Shown one piece after another: positions 23,155 through 32,149 of a stretch of 64,000 nt of DNA (the first letter of the stretch is position 1; every line of letters starts with the position of its first letter). The position numbers and the translations under genes are program-made. The stretch covers positions 924,489-988,488 of the forward strand of contig NZ_SZPZ01000003.1 of assembly GCF_005233875.1 (NCBI RefSeq), in the 5' to 3' direction. This DNA is from Kribbella jiaozuonensis (GTDB taxonomy: Bacteria > Actinomycetota > Actinomycetes > Propionibacteriales > Kribbellaceae). The notes below the pieces were generated by a model. The model made no database searches and was not told where the DNA came from. It saw only the letters and a program-made list of their open reading frames with translations.

Positions 23155-23571
23155 ATGACCAACACAGCGACATTCCACGCGTACTTCGGTTACCGCGACG
23201 CCCCCGCCGCACTGCGCTGGCTGGAGAAGGCCTACGGGTTCGAAACCACCATGGAGATCCCGGACGACAAGGGCGGCATCATGCACGCCGAGATGCGGTA
23301 CGGCGGGGTCGCATTCACGCTCTTCACCGACGAGGCGGCGTACGACCGACCGGTGCGCAAGGGCGACACGGTCGGCCACGGGATGTACGTCGCGTTCGAC
23401 ACGCAGGACGAGGTCGACGCGGTGTATGCGACTGCGACCGCCGCCGGCGCCGAGTCCGTCTGGACCCCTGAGTTGTCGGAGTGGGGCAACTACCGCTGCC
23501 GCGTCGCCGACCCCGAAGGCTACGAATGGACGTTCGGCACCCACCGCCCAGGTCTGCCTGCCGCCTGGTAG
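23155..23571 (+). CDS. VOC family protein
   Basis: A 138-residue glyoxalase/bleomycin-resistance-fold protein: FHAYFGYRDAPAALRWLEKA, then IMHAEMRYGGVAFTLF, then CRVADPEGYEWTFGTHRP, the usual strand order for a PhnB-type VOC module. GGAGGT almost touches the ATG, too close for a normal ribosome-binding site, so the mRNA may be leaderless. Substrate unknown. Confidence 0.8.
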   Translation: MTNTATFHAYFGYRDAPAALRWLEKAYGFETTMEIPDDKGGIMHAEMRYGGVAFTLFTDEAAYDRPVRKGDTVGHGMYVAFDTQDEVDAVYATATAAGAESVWTPELSEWGNYRCRVADPEGYEWTFGTHRPGLPAAW

Positions 23572-23583
23572 ACGTCCACAGGG

Positions 23584-24900
23584 CTAGGTGGACCAACCGC
23601 CTAGGTTCAGGTCGGCGACCGTGACCGGTTGGCCGGTGGCGAGGGACTGGTTGGCGGCGATGCCTACAGCAACGGCTCGGACGCCGTCGTTGACGTCGGC
23701 GGCCCGCGCCAGCGGGTCGTTGGTCGGGCCTACGAAGAGGTCGGTGTAGAGGAGGCGGTCGCCGCCGCCGTGGCCGCCTTCGCCGCGGGGGATCTCCACC
23801 TCGACCGCGGTGGCCCAGTGCTTCTGTAGGACCAGTCGCTCACCGTTCGTCCGGACGTCACCGGCGATCACGCGATCGGACGGGTAGCTCGGATCGATCT
23901 GGTCGTCGACCACCGCGGCACGCTCGACAACTTCCAGTTCAGCACGGCCGAGAGTGCCGTTGACCGATACGCGGTACCCCTCCCACGGTGAGTGCGCGTT
24001 GAGCGAGTAGCTCATTCGCGCACCGTTCGCGTACTCCGCGATCACGGACATGTTGTCCTCGATCGTGATCCCCGGACCGAAGACGTCCTGGTCGCGCAGG
24101 TACCCGTCGTACTTCTCGCTCTCGTAGTACAACTGCCGGTTCGTCTCATCGTTGCGCAAGTCAAGCAACCACGGATCGTTGGCCGAGCCATCGATCGTGC
24201 CGCGCGCCGGTCGTTGCCCGAGGCCCCGAGCGGTCGCGTTCTCGTCGCCGTAGAAGGACAGTCCACCGGATGCGAACACCCGTGTCGGCGAGGAGGCGAT
24301 CCACCAGTTCACCAGGTCGAAGTGGTGAGACGCCTTGTGGATCAGCAGGCCGCCGGAGTTCAGCTTCTCGCGGTGCCAGCGGCGGAAGTAGTCGGCGCCG
24401 TGCCGCGTGTCGAGCACCCACTGGAACTCGACGCTGGTGATCTTGCCGATCTCGCCGTCCGCGATCACCTGCCGGAGCGCGCTGTTCCGCGGCGAGTAGC
24501 GGTAGTTGAACGTGACGACGACGGACTTGCCCGACTCGTTCATCGCGTCGACGATCTGGCGGGTCCCCTCCGCGTTGATCGTCAGCGGCTTCTCCACGAT
24601 CACGTCCGCGCCGGCGCGCAGCAGCTGCGACACGACCGATGCGTGTGTGTAGTCGGGGCTGGTCACCACGACGCGGTCGACGGACTGCTCCTTGACCATC
24701 CGCTCCAGGTCGTCAGCGCCGTACTGCGGGAGCTCCGCCCCACCGAGCTCCGTGACGAGCCGCTGGTGGAACGCGAGCCGGCCCGGGTTCGGGTCGAGCA
24801 GGGCGACGAGCTGGGCTTCCTCGGGGTGTGCCTGGAACATCGCGCGGATGTACGACTGCGCCCGCGATCCGGTCCCGGCGACGGCATAGCGTCTGGCCAC
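23584..24900 (-). CDS. Gfo/Idh/MocA family oxidoreductase
   Basis: A 438-residue NAD(P)-dependent sugar or inositol dehydrogenase-like protein. The N-terminal Rossmann fold starts YAVAGTGSRAQSYIRA; the EKP motif (VIVEKPLTIN) and the catalytic-type HKASHHFDLVNWW are both present. The GTG start at 24900 follows AGAAGGAG at about 8 nt. Divergent from a LacI-family regulator with a LacI-type operator between them, so it is probably that regulator's target and acts in sugar catabolism. Substrate unknown. Confidence 0.88.
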   Translation of the reverse strand: MARRYAVAGTGSRAQSYIRAMFQAHPEEAQLVALLDPNPGRLAFHQRLVTELGGAELPQYGADDLERMVKEQSVDRVVVTSPDYTHASVVSQLLRAGADVIVEKPLTINAEGTRQIVDAMNESGKSVVVTFNYRYSPRNSALRQVIADGEIGKITSVEFQWVLDTRHGADYFRRWHREKLNSGGLLIHKASHHFDLVNWWIASSPTRVFASGGLSFYGDENATARGLGQRPARGTIDGSANDPWLLDLRNDETNRQLYYESEKYDGYLRDQDVFGPGITIEDNMSVIAEYANGARMSYSLNAHSPWEGYRVSVNGTLGRAELEVVERAAVVDDQIDPSYPSDRVIAGDVRTNGERLVLQKHWATAVEVEIPRGEGGHGGGDRLLYTDLFVGPTNDPLARAADVNDGVRAVAVGIAANQSLATGQPVTVADLNLGGWST

Positions 24901-24937
24901 GACGATCTCCTTCTACTCGTGTAGATGACACACGCTA

Positions 24938-24949
24938 GCAATCGCTTTC
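24938..24949. promoter_or_regulatory. LacI-type operator
   Basis: GCAATCGCTTTC contains the core AATCGCTT, fitting the LacI-family pattern AANCGNTT with a central CG. It lies between the divergent oxidoreductase and lacI-type genes. Confidence 0.45.
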
Positions 24950-24979
24950 CGGGGCGGTCAACCGTCGTACCATCACTGC

Positions 24980-25945
24980 ATGCCGAAGGAACCGGTGACG
25001 CGCAACGACGTGGCGGAGTACGCCGGGGTCAGCACGGCCGTGGTCAGCTACGTGGTGAACGAGGGGCCGCGCAAGGTCGCGCCGGAGACTCGCGAGCGGG
25101 TGCTGGAGGCGATCCGGGTCCTCGGGTATCGGCCGAATGCGACGGCGCGGGCGTTGCGGATGGGTACGACGCGGACGTTCGGGCTGATCACGCCGGATGG
25201 TGGGAACCCGTTGTTCGCGGAGCTGGCGAAGGCGATCGACCGGGAGGCGGCGTCGCGCGGCTACGTCGTACTGCAAACCAGCACCGACGGCGATCCGGCC
25301 ACCGAACGCGCGAAGATCGCGGAGCTGTTGGTGCGCCAGGTCAGCGGCCTGTTGCTGGTCGCACCCCACGAGGACCCGGACCTGACCGACGCCGAGGTGC
25401 CCGCGATCGCAATCAACCGCGTGCTCCCAACGGTCAGCTCCGTCCGCCCCACCTACCGCGAAGGCGCCCGCCAAGGCGTCGAGCACTTGATCAGCCACGG
25501 CCACCAGGTCATAGGCCTGGTAATCGGCGGCACCGGCCACCCCGAACGAGAACTCGGCTGGCAGGATGCGCTCGAGTCAGCCGGCCTTCCCCGCGGCCCG
25601 ATCGCCCGCGCGGCATTCTCCCGAGAAGGCGGCTACGCGGCGGCCCACCGCCTACTCGAGACCGTCCCTCGCCCGACCGCCATCTTCGCCAGCTCAGACC
25701 TCCAAGCTATCGGCGTCCTAAGAGCCCTCCACGAGTCCGGCCTCCACGTCCCCGAAGACATAGCCGTAGTCGCCTTCGACGGCACCCCCGAAACCGAATA
25801 CACCTGGCCCCCACTAACCGTCGTCCGCCAGCCCCTAGAACTCGTCGCCCAAGAAGCAGTCCGCCGCCTAATCGAAGGCGAGCAATCCATCGAGGCCCTG
25901 ACCCTCCCCACACAACTAATCCTGCGCCGCTCCTGCGGCTGCTAA
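24980..25945 (+). CDS. LacI family transcriptional regulator
   Basis: A 321-residue regulator: helix-turn-helix and hinge at 6-60 (VTRNDVAEYAGVSTAVVSYVVN, TRERVLEAIRVLGYRPNATARAL), then a periplasmic-binding-protein-like effector domain ending near LILRRSCGC. Leu/Ala-type hinge residues are intact, so it should bind palindromic operators with a central CG, as found just upstream. Probably represses the divergent Gfo/Idh gene until a sugar is bound. Confidence 0.92.
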   Translation: MPKEPVTRNDVAEYAGVSTAVVSYVVNEGPRKVAPETRERVLEAIRVLGYRPNATARALRMGTTRTFGLITPDGGNPLFAELAKAIDREAASRGYVVLQTSTDGDPATERAKIAELLVRQVSGLLLVAPHEDPDLTDAEVPAIAINRVLPTVSSVRPTYREGARQGVEHLISHGHQVIGLVIGGTGHPERELGWQDALESAGLPRGPIARAAFSREGGYAAAHRLLETVPRPTAIFASSDLQAIGVLRALHESGLHVPEDIAVVAFDGTPETEYTWPPLTVVRQPLELVAQEAVRRLIEGEQSIEALTLPTQLILRRSCGC

Positions 25946-25953
25946 GCGTGCGG

Positions 25954-26442
25954 CTACAGCGTGCCTACGTCTTCGAAGATGAGGGCGGTGCGGGTGGCTA
26001 GGACTTCGGGGATGGCTTGGAGTTTTTCTAGGACCAGGCGGCGTAGGCCTTCGTTGTCGGCGGCTCGGACCAACAGGATGGCGTCGAAGTCGCCGCCGAC
26101 GAGGGCCATGTGTTTGATTTCCGGGATTGCCTGGAGTTGTTTCCGGAGGGTTCGCCACGAGCTTTGGCGGAGACTGAGGGTGACGTACGCCGACGTCGCC
26201 AGCCCGAGCCGCAGCGGGTCGACCGTCACCGTGAAGCCGGTGATCACCCCGGTGTTCGTGAGCCGCTCGACCCGCGCATAGGCGTTCGCCCGCGAGATGT
26301 GCACCTCGTCCGCGAGAGCGCGAATAGACAGCCGTCCGTCCCGCCCGAGAGCCTCGATGATCTGCCGATCGATCTCGTCGAGCGCGGGAGCGACGACAAT
26401 CTGTCCAGGACCGGCCCGGTGGACCATCACCTCGTCGGACAT
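25954..26442 (-). CDS. Lrp/AsnC family transcriptional regulator
   Basis: A 162-residue feast/famine regulator: helix-turn-helix at about 20-70 (LDEIDRQIIEALGRDGRLSI, ISRANAYARVERLTNTGVI) and a RAM effector domain at about 85-155 (IKHMALVGGDFDAILLV). GAGGAGG precedes the ATG. Divergent from the 2-oxo acid dehydrogenase operon, the usual BkdR-like arrangement, so it probably responds to branched-chain or other amino acids and controls that operon. Confidence 0.92.
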   Translation of the reverse strand: MSDEVMVHRAGPGQIVVAPALDEIDRQIIEALGRDGRLSIRALADEVHISRANAYARVERLTNTGVITGFTVTVDPLRLGLATSAYVTLSLRQSSWRTLRKQLQAIPEIKHMALVGGDFDAILLVRAADNEGLRRLVLEKLQAIPEVLATRTALIFEDVGTL

Positions 26443-26561
26443 TGTGCGACCTCCTCAGCCGGGGCGTAGGCCAAACGTCTCTCAATTCTCCCAGCTATAG
26501 ATCCACTTGGCCAGGAGGTACGACGATGTGGCTACCGTCCGTCTCCTGCGCTGGAGGGTCA

Positions 26562-27650
26562 ATGACCACCGTCACGGAGCACCTGCTCCCCTCCGCGGAA
26601 CCCGTCTGTCTGATCGATCAGCACGGCGTACCGCACGAACATCCGTCGTATGACCTCCCCACCAGGGAAGCCCTGCTCGACGGCTACACAGAGTTGATCC
26701 GCGGCCGCCGCTTCAACGACCAGGCGAGTGCGCTCGTCCGCCAGGGCCGGCTTGCGGTCTACCCGTCCTCGCACGGGCAGGAAGCCTGTCAGGTCGCAGC
26801 GACGATGGTCCTCAAAGAGGGCGACTGGCTGTTCCCGACGTACCGCGACTCGGTCTCGATCGTGAGCCGCGGCGTCGACCCGATCGAGACGCTGACGCTG
26901 CTCCGCGGCGACTGGCACTCGGGCTACGACCCGTACGCGCGCATGGTGGCGCCGCAGTCGACCCCGCTCGCGACCCAGCTGCCGCACGCGGTCGGCGTCG
27001 CGCACGCGGCCCGGCTGAAGGGCGAGGACACGGTGGTGATGGCGCTCGTCGGCGACGGTGGTACGAGCGAGGGCGACTTCCACGAGGCGCTGAACTTCGC
27101 GGCCGTGTTCCACGCGCCGGTCGTGTTCTTCGTCCAGAACAACGCGTACGCGATCTCGGTCCCGCTCGCCAAGCAGAGCGCCGCGCCATCCCTTGCCCAC
27201 AAGGGCATCGGGTACGGCGTACCGGGCGAACGGGCCGACGGCAACGATCTCGCCGGCCTCCTCGCCGTCCTCGGGCAGGCTGTGGAGAAGGCCCGCGCAG
27301 GCGAAGGACCGCAGCTGATCGAGGCGCACACGTACCGCGTCCAGGCGCACACCAACGCCGACGACGCGACGCGCTACCGCCAGGATGACGAGGTCACGCC
27401 GTGGCTGGACCGCGACCCGATCCAGCGGCTCACGACGTACCTCGAGCAGCAGGGCTGGCTGGACGACGACGTACGGCAGCGGGCGGAGGGTCAGGCCGTC
27501 CAGGTCGCTCAGCAGTTGCGCGACGGTCTGATGCCGGAGCCCGAGGTGGATCCGGCGGAGCTGTTCAAGCACCTGTACGCCGAGGAGACGCAGCAGCTGC
27601 GCGAGCAGGCCGCGTTCCTGCGCGACGAACTGGCGCGAGAGGAGGCCTGA
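26562..27650 (+). CDS. 2-oxo acid dehydrogenase E1 alpha subunit
   Basis: A 362-residue thiamine-diphosphate-dependent E1 alpha subunit. The TPP motif GDGGTSEGDFHEALNFA ends in NN (FVQNNAYAISVP), and YPSSHGQEACQ plus FPTYRDSVSIVSRG are typical of pyruvate or branched-chain dehydrogenases. The ATG at 26562 follows GGAGGG. First gene of a three-gene operon with E1 beta (4 nt gap) and E2. An Lrp/AsnC regulator next door favours branched-chain 2-oxo acids, but pyruvate cannot be excluded. No E3 gene is in the window. Confidence 0.9.
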   Translation: MTTVTEHLLPSAEPVCLIDQHGVPHEHPSYDLPTREALLDGYTELIRGRRFNDQASALVRQGRLAVYPSSHGQEACQVAATMVLKEGDWLFPTYRDSVSIVSRGVDPIETLTLLRGDWHSGYDPYARMVAPQSTPLATQLPHAVGVAHAARLKGEDTVVMALVGDGGTSEGDFHEALNFAAVFHAPVVFFVQNNAYAISVPLAKQSAAPSLAHKGIGYGVPGERADGNDLAGLLAVLGQAVEKARAGEGPQLIEAHTYRVQAHTNADDATRYRQDDEVTPWLDRDPIQRLTTYLEQQGWLDDDVRQRAEGQAVQVAQQLRDGLMPEPEVDPAELFKHLYAEETQQLREQAAFLRDELAREEA

Positions 27651-27654
27651 CGCC

Positions 27655-28641
27655 ATGACGCACACGAAGATCTCGATGGCCCAGGCGCTCAACCAGGCAT
27701 TGCGGGACGCGATGCACGCGGACGACAGCGTGGTGATGTTCGGCGAGGACGTCGGCGCGCTCGGTGGCGTCTTCCGGATCACCGACGGACTAACCGCGGA
27801 GTTCGGCGAGAATCGTTGCTTCGACACCCCATTGGCCGAGGCCGGCATCGTCGGTATGGCGGTCGGCATGGCGATGAACGGGATGCGCCCGGTCGTCGAG
27901 ATGCAGTTCGACGCGTTCGGGTACCCGGCGTTCGAGCAGGTCGTCTCGCACGTCGCCAAGATGCGCAACCGGACCCGCGGCCGCGTCCAGCTGCCGATGG
28001 TCATCCGGATCCCGTACGGCGGCGGCATCGGCGGCGTCGAGCACCACAGCGACTCGTCCGAGAGCTATTTCGCGCACACACCGGGGCTGACCGTGGTGAC
28101 TCCGGCAACGGTCGCGGACGCGTACGGGTTGTTGCGTAAGGCAATCGAGTTCCCCGATCCGGTTGTGTTCATGGAACCGAAGAAGCTCTACTGGGCCAAG
28201 GAAGAGGTCGACCTCACCGAGGACCAGCCCGGCATCGGCACGGCCGTCGTACGGCGTGAAGGCGCCGACGCGACGTTGATTGCCTACGGCCCCGCGTTGC
28301 CGGTCGCGCTCGAAGCGGCCGAGGTTGCGGCGGCGGAAGGGCGGCAGCTGACCGTGGTGGATCTGCGCTCGGTGGTGCCGTTCGACGACGAGACGGTGTG
28401 CGCGGCGGTACGGCGTACCGGCCGCGCGGTCGTCGTTGCCGAGGCGAGCGGGTTCGCGAGTGTGTCGTCGGAGATCGTTGCCCGGGTCACCGAGAAGTGC
28501 TTCCACTCGCTGGCGGCGCCGGTGCGACGGGTGACCGCGTTCGACATCCCGTTCCCGCCACCGAAGCTGGAGAAGTACCAGCTGCCGAGCGTCGACCGGA
28601 TCCTGGACGCGGTGGACGACCTGCAGTGGGAGGACTCGTGA
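27655..28641 (+). CDS. 2-oxo acid dehydrogenase E1 beta subunit
   Basis: A 328-residue E1 beta subunit: pyrimidine-binding N-terminal domain (MFGEDVGALGGVFRITDGL, ETPLAEAGIVG-like region), MQFDAFGYPAFEQVVSH, and a C-terminal transketolase domain (VVVAEASGFASVSSEIVA). It forms the alpha2beta2 E1 with the upstream gene product. GAGGAGG precedes the ATG. Its stop overlaps the GTG start of the E2 gene (GTGA), so the three are translated together. Confidence 0.92.
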   Translation: MTHTKISMAQALNQALRDAMHADDSVVMFGEDVGALGGVFRITDGLTAEFGENRCFDTPLAEAGIVGMAVGMAMNGMRPVVEMQFDAFGYPAFEQVVSHVAKMRNRTRGRVQLPMVIRIPYGGGIGGVEHHSDSSESYFAHTPGLTVVTPATVADAYGLLRKAIEFPDPVVFMEPKKLYWAKEEVDLTEDQPGIGTAVVRREGADATLIAYGPALPVALEAAEVAAAEGRQLTVVDLRSVVPFDDETVCAAVRRTGRAVVVAEASGFASVSSEIVARVTEKCFHSLAAPVRRVTAFDIPFPPPKLEKYQLPSVDRILDAVDDLQWEDS

Positions 28642-29957
28642 ACACGTTCCTTCTTCCTGACCTCGGTGAAGGGCTGACCGAGGCGGAGATCGTTCGCTGG
28701 CTGGTGAAGGTCGGTGACGTGGTCGTCGTCGACACCCCGGTCGCGGAGGTCGAGACGGCGAAGTCGATCGTCGAGCTGCCCTCGCCGTACGCCGGTGTTA
28801 TCGAGGAACTCCACGGCGAGCCCGGTACGACGATCCCGGTCGGCAAGCCGCTGATCACGGTCGGCGATCCCGCGGGCGAGGCGTACCGCGAGGAAGAACG
28901 CGCCGGGTCCGGGAACGTACTCGTTGGCTACGGCACAACCGACGTCTCGGGCGCCGGGCGCCGTCGCAAGCCACGGTCATACGGGAGAGGACTGCCACCG
29001 GCCGCAGACGAAAGGCGGGTGCCGGTTGCGAGCGAGAAGCGGGTGCCGCTCGTGGTCTCGCCGCTCGTTCGTCGGTTGGCGCGGGATGCCGAGGTGGATC
29101 TGCGTACGCTGGACGGATCCGGCCCGGACGGGCTGATCGTCCGTCGTGACGTCGAGCTGGCCATCGCCCGCCGCACCCAACTCGAGCCGGCCCCCGCCGT
29201 ACAACAGACCCAGCCGGCCCCGGCTGCACAACAGACCCAGCCGACCCCGAGGCGAACGGGTCTGCCGGAGTTGCGGCGTACGCCGATGAGCGGCTTCCGC
29301 AAGGCTGTCGTCGCCACGCTCACCCGCAGCCGAGCCGAGATCCCCGAAGCCACCACCTGGGTGGACGTCGACGCGACCGCCCTCATCGACCTCCGCGCAT
29401 CGTTGCGCACAGCAACAGACTCCGGCCCCGGCCTCCTCGCGCTGATGGCACGCTTCACAGTCGCCGGCCTGCTCAAATACCCCGAGCTCAACGGCTACGT
29501 CGACACCGAGCGCGAAGAACTCGTCCAGTACGACGGCGTGAACCTCGGCCTCGCCGCCCAGACGGACCGCGGTCTCGTCGTGCCGGCCGTCGCCAACGCC
29601 CACACCATGACCACCCGCGGCCTGGACACCGAGATCCGCCGCCTGACCGACTCCGCACGAGAAGGAAAGCTGACCCAACACGAGCTGACCTCCGGGACGT
29701 TCACGCTGAACAACTACGGCAGCTTCGGCGTCGACGGCAGCGCGGCGATCATCAACCACCCGCAGGTCGCGATCCTCGGCGTCGGCCGGATCATCGACCG
29801 CCCGTGGGTGGTGGACGGCGAACTCGCCATCCGCAAGCTGACCCAACTGTCCCTCGTCTTCGACCACCGCGTCTGCGACGGCGGCACCGCAGCCGCCTTC
29901 CTCCGCTTCGTCGCCGACGCCTTCGAAAACCCGGCTTCCGTCTTCGCTGATCTGTGA
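28638..29957 (+). CDS. Dihydrolipoamide acyltransferase (E2)
   Basis: A 439-residue E2 core: one lipoyl domain (1-78) with lipoyl Lys42 in VETAKSIVE, a peripheral-subunit-binding domain (about 135-175, VSPLVRRLARDAEVDLRTL), a Pro/Ala/Gln linker with two copies of QQTQPAPA-like sequence, and a catalytic domain ending FDHRVCDGGTAAAF, where His and Asp are the acyltransferase residues. The GTG at 28638 gives the correct N-terminus; upstream codons lie in the E1 beta gene. It transfers acyl groups from E1 to CoA. Confidence 0.92.
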   Translation: MNTFLLPDLGEGLTEAEIVRWLVKVGDVVVVDTPVAEVETAKSIVELPSPYAGVIEELHGEPGTTIPVGKPLITVGDPAGEAYREEERAGSGNVLVGYGTTDVSGAGRRRKPRSYGRGLPPAADERRVPVASEKRVPLVVSPLVRRLARDAEVDLRTLDGSGPDGLIVRRDVELAIARRTQLEPAPAVQQTQPAPAAQQTQPTPRRTGLPELRRTPMSGFRKAVVATLTRSRAEIPEATTWVDVDATALIDLRASLRTATDSGPGLLALMARFTVAGLLKYPELNGYVDTEREELVQYDGVNLGLAAQTDRGLVVPAVANAHTMTTRGLDTEIRRLTDSAREGKLTQHELTSGTFTLNNYGSFGVDGSAAIINHPQVAILGVGRIIDRPWVVDGELAIRKLTQLSLVFDHRVCDGGTAAAFLRFVADAFENPASVFADL

Positions 29958-29977
29958 ACACGTCCTACGGTGGCGGC

Positions 29978-30208
29978 ATGGCCAAAGCTCCGGCTGACAA
30001 CGGCGTCCTCGCGCTGCGCCTGCCCACGGCCGAGCGCGAGGCGTTCCTGACCAGGTACGACGCGGCGCTCAACGTCGCGCACGGCGTGGTGCAGAAGGAG
30101 TACGTCGCCGTCCCCGACGGGCTCCTCGCCGACACCGAACAGCTCCGCAAGCATTTCGCGGTAAGCGTCGCGTACGCGCAGTCGCTCAAGCCGAAGAAGA
30201 AGTCCTAG
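29978..30208 (+). CDS. Conserved small protein, 76 aa
   Basis: Begins MAKAPADNGVLALRLP and ends SLKPKKKS. Leaderless: TACGGT ends exactly 6 nt before the ATG at 29978. The sequence (REAFLTRYDAAL, VQKEYVAVPDGLLADTEQL) looks like a compact helical domain of a type seen in other actinobacteria, but I cannot name the family. It has its own promoter and follows the E2 gene by 20 nt. Its 3' end overlaps the convergent tetR-type gene by 4 bp. Confidence 0.65.
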   Translation: MAKAPADNGVLALRLPTAEREAFLTRYDAALNVAHGVVQKEYVAVPDGLLADTEQLRKHFAVSVAYAQSLKPKKKS

Positions 30209-30912
30209 GACAGCTGTCGCGGCCTCAGGCCGACCAGGATGACCCGGAGTCCGGAGGCGAAGCGGGCTTCGGGGCCGGAGTGGCTCTTGCGGTTGAGGTA
30301 CGCCGCGAGATGGGTCGCGTCGACGCCCATCCGGCCCGCCGACTCGGTGGCCCAGCGCGCGTCGTTCAGGCCACTGCGTCGTACGACGGAGAGCCAGGCC
30401 GAGTCGGTGACCGCGGAGCCGACCAGGTAGTGGAAGATCGCGGACACCGCGGAGTCCAGATGCGTCCCCTTGAAGCCGGCCGCGTCCAGCACTGACTCCA
30501 CCCGATCGATGAGTGCGTTGTAGTTCGGCCCGAGCCCGCCGTGGGACGCGAGCAACCGCGCCGCCCAAGGGTGCTCCCACAGCGCGTCGTACGCCGCCTG
30601 CACGACAACCGTCACGTGATCGCGCCAGTCTCCCCGCTCGGGCGCCGGCACGAGCGCGTCCGCGAAGATCTCGTCGACCACCAGCTCGAGCAGGTCGTCC
30701 TTCGTCGCGACCCGCCAGTACAGCGCCGACGTCGCGGCCGCATCCAGCTCGGCCGCCATCACCCGCATCGAGAACTTGTCCAGGCCCTCCCGGTCCAGCA
30801 CCCGGATCGCTGTCTTCACGATGTCGTCGCGGCTCAGCCGCGCCCGGGTCGGCTCCGGCTCGTCCCGCAGCCACACCGATCCCAGCACCGACCGCCGATC
30901 CGCTTCTCGCAC
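30205..30912 (-). CDS. TetR family transcriptional regulator
   Basis: A 235-residue TetR-fold regulator: helix-turn-helix at about 25-75 (LSRDDIVKTAIRVLDREGL, LDAAATSALYWRVATKDDLL), the type with an extended N-terminus and TetR_C-like ligand domain. The GTG at 30912 directly abuts a 10-bp inverted repeat, and TGTTTT lies nearby, so the mRNA is probably leaderless and autorepressed. A GTG further in (before WLRDEPEP) is a possible alternative start. The ligand is unknown; the divergent gene encodes a secreted glycosidase-like protein. Confidence 0.88.
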   Translation of the reverse strand: MREADRRSVLGSVWLRDEPEPTRARLSRDDIVKTAIRVLDREGLDKFSMRVMAAELDAAATSALYWRVATKDDLLELVVDEIFADALVPAPERGDWRDHVTVVVQAAYDALWEHPWAARLLASHGGLGPNYNALIDRVESVLDAAGFKGTHLDSAVSAIFHYLVGSAVTDSAWLSVVRRSGLNDARWATESAGRMGVDATHLAAYLNRKSHSGPEARFASGLRVILVGLRPRQLS

Positions 30913-30914
30913 TA

Positions 30915-30945
30915 AAACAGTGTGTCAGATCCGAGCACACTGTTT
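30915..30945. promoter_or_regulatory. TetR-type operator
   Basis: AAACAGTGTG (30915-30924) and CACACTGTTT (30936-30945) are perfect 10-bp inverted arms with an 11-nt spacer, immediately upstream of the TetR-family start codon. Good candidate for its own operator. Confidence 0.7.
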
Positions 30946-31018
30946 CACCATCCAAAGTCAGGCAGCAGGCGACCTCGGTACGACGACCTGAGCGGCGTAC
31001 CGGCGAAGACTCGAAACC

Positions 31019-32137
31019 ATGAGCGCAATCAACCGGGCCCAGTTCCTCCGCCGCGCCGCCGCCCTCGGGCTGATCACCACCGCGGGCATCACCACGACCG
31101 CCGCCGCGGCCAGTCCCAAACTCGCCCTCAGAGGCGTCGCGTACGACACCGGCGGCGGTCCCGCCGAGGAGGACAGCCGGGCGCGCTGGCGGAACAGCAC
31201 GATGCGCGGCGAGATCCACGCCATCCGGCACCGGCTGCACGCGAACTGGGTCAGCATCTACGGCAGCGACGTACGGCGCCTGATCGACACCGCGACCGCG
31301 GCGCTCGAGGAGGGGCTGACCGTGTCGATCCAGCCGCGGTCGTTCGACGAGCCGCAGGCGGCGGAGCTGGAGAAGCTGCGCAAGGTCGCGGTCGAGGCCG
31401 AGCGGTTGCGGCGACGGCACGGCCAGGAGGTGATCCTCGTCGTCGGGTGCGAGTTCATGCTGTTCACGCCGGGGATCGTGCCGGGAGCGAACTTCTACGA
31501 GCGGGTCGAGTACCTGACCAAGGGCGAGTTCGACATGGCCGAGCTGCAGCGGAAGTTCCGCGCGTTCACCGCCCGGATGGTGAAGGTTGCTCGCAGCAAC
31601 TTCCACGGAAGGATCACGTACGGCGCCGCGTCGGATCTCGAGCAGGTCGACTGGTCGATCTTCGACATCGTCGGGCTGGACTACTACTCGTACCACGCGA
31701 ACCGCGCCGACCACACGAAGGAGCTGGCGCGGTTCCGCCGGTGGGGCAAGCCGATCCTGATCCTGGAGTTCGGCTGCTGCACCTTCACCGGTGCGGCCGA
31801 GCTGGGCGGGATGGGGTGGGACATCGTCGACTACAGCGGCGACGTCCCGGTCATCCCGCCGCAGTACGTCCGGAACGAGCAGGAGCAGGCGGACCACCTG
31901 GCCAACATGCTGGGTGTGTTCACCGACGAGGGCTTCCTCGGGGCATCGCCGTACACCTTCATCTCACCGGACGCCCCACACCGCCCGCACGACCTTCCCC
32001 ACGACGAGGACATGGCCGCCTTCAGCCTGTGCAAGGTCCTGCGGATGCACGACGGCGATCCGGCCTCGCCGTACCACTGGATCCCGAAGAAGTCTTTCCA
32101 TGCGGTCAGTGCGTTCTATCGTCGTCAGGGGTCGTGA
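31019..32137 (+). CDS. Exported glycoside-hydrolase-like TIM-barrel protein
   Basis: A 372-residue protein with a Tat-like signal (FLRRAAALGLITTAGITTT). The mature domain has TIM-barrel features: GVAYDTGGG at the first strand, ANWVSIYG, VDWSIFDIVGLDYYSY, and ILILEFGCCTFTG, where the Glu is a plausible nucleophile at the end of a strand. It resembles uncharacterised GH-A clan proteins; the substrate is unknown. Separated by 12 nt from the downstream esterase gene, so probably co-transcribed. The TetR regulator upstream may control both. Confidence 0.72.
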   Translation: MSAINRAQFLRRAAALGLITTAGITTTAAAASPKLALRGVAYDTGGGPAEEDSRARWRNSTMRGEIHAIRHRLHANWVSIYGSDVRRLIDTATAALEEGLTVSIQPRSFDEPQAAELEKLRKVAVEAERLRRRHGQEVILVVGCEFMLFTPGIVPGANFYERVEYLTKGEFDMAELQRKFRAFTARMVKVARSNFHGRITYGAASDLEQVDWSIFDIVGLDYYSYHANRADHTKELARFRRWGKPILILEFGCCTFTGAAELGGMGWDIVDYSGDVPVIPPQYVRNEQEQADHLANMLGVFTDEGFLGASPYTFISPDAPHRPHDLPHDEDMAAFSLCKVLRMHDGDPASPYHWIPKKSFHAVSAFYRRQGS

Positions 32138-32149
32138 CAGTCTGCGGGG

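Noticed and set aside
29714..31897. 727-codon minus-strand frame
   Set aside because: Antisense to the E2, TetR and glycosidase genes; low-complexity Arg/Ala composition without domains.
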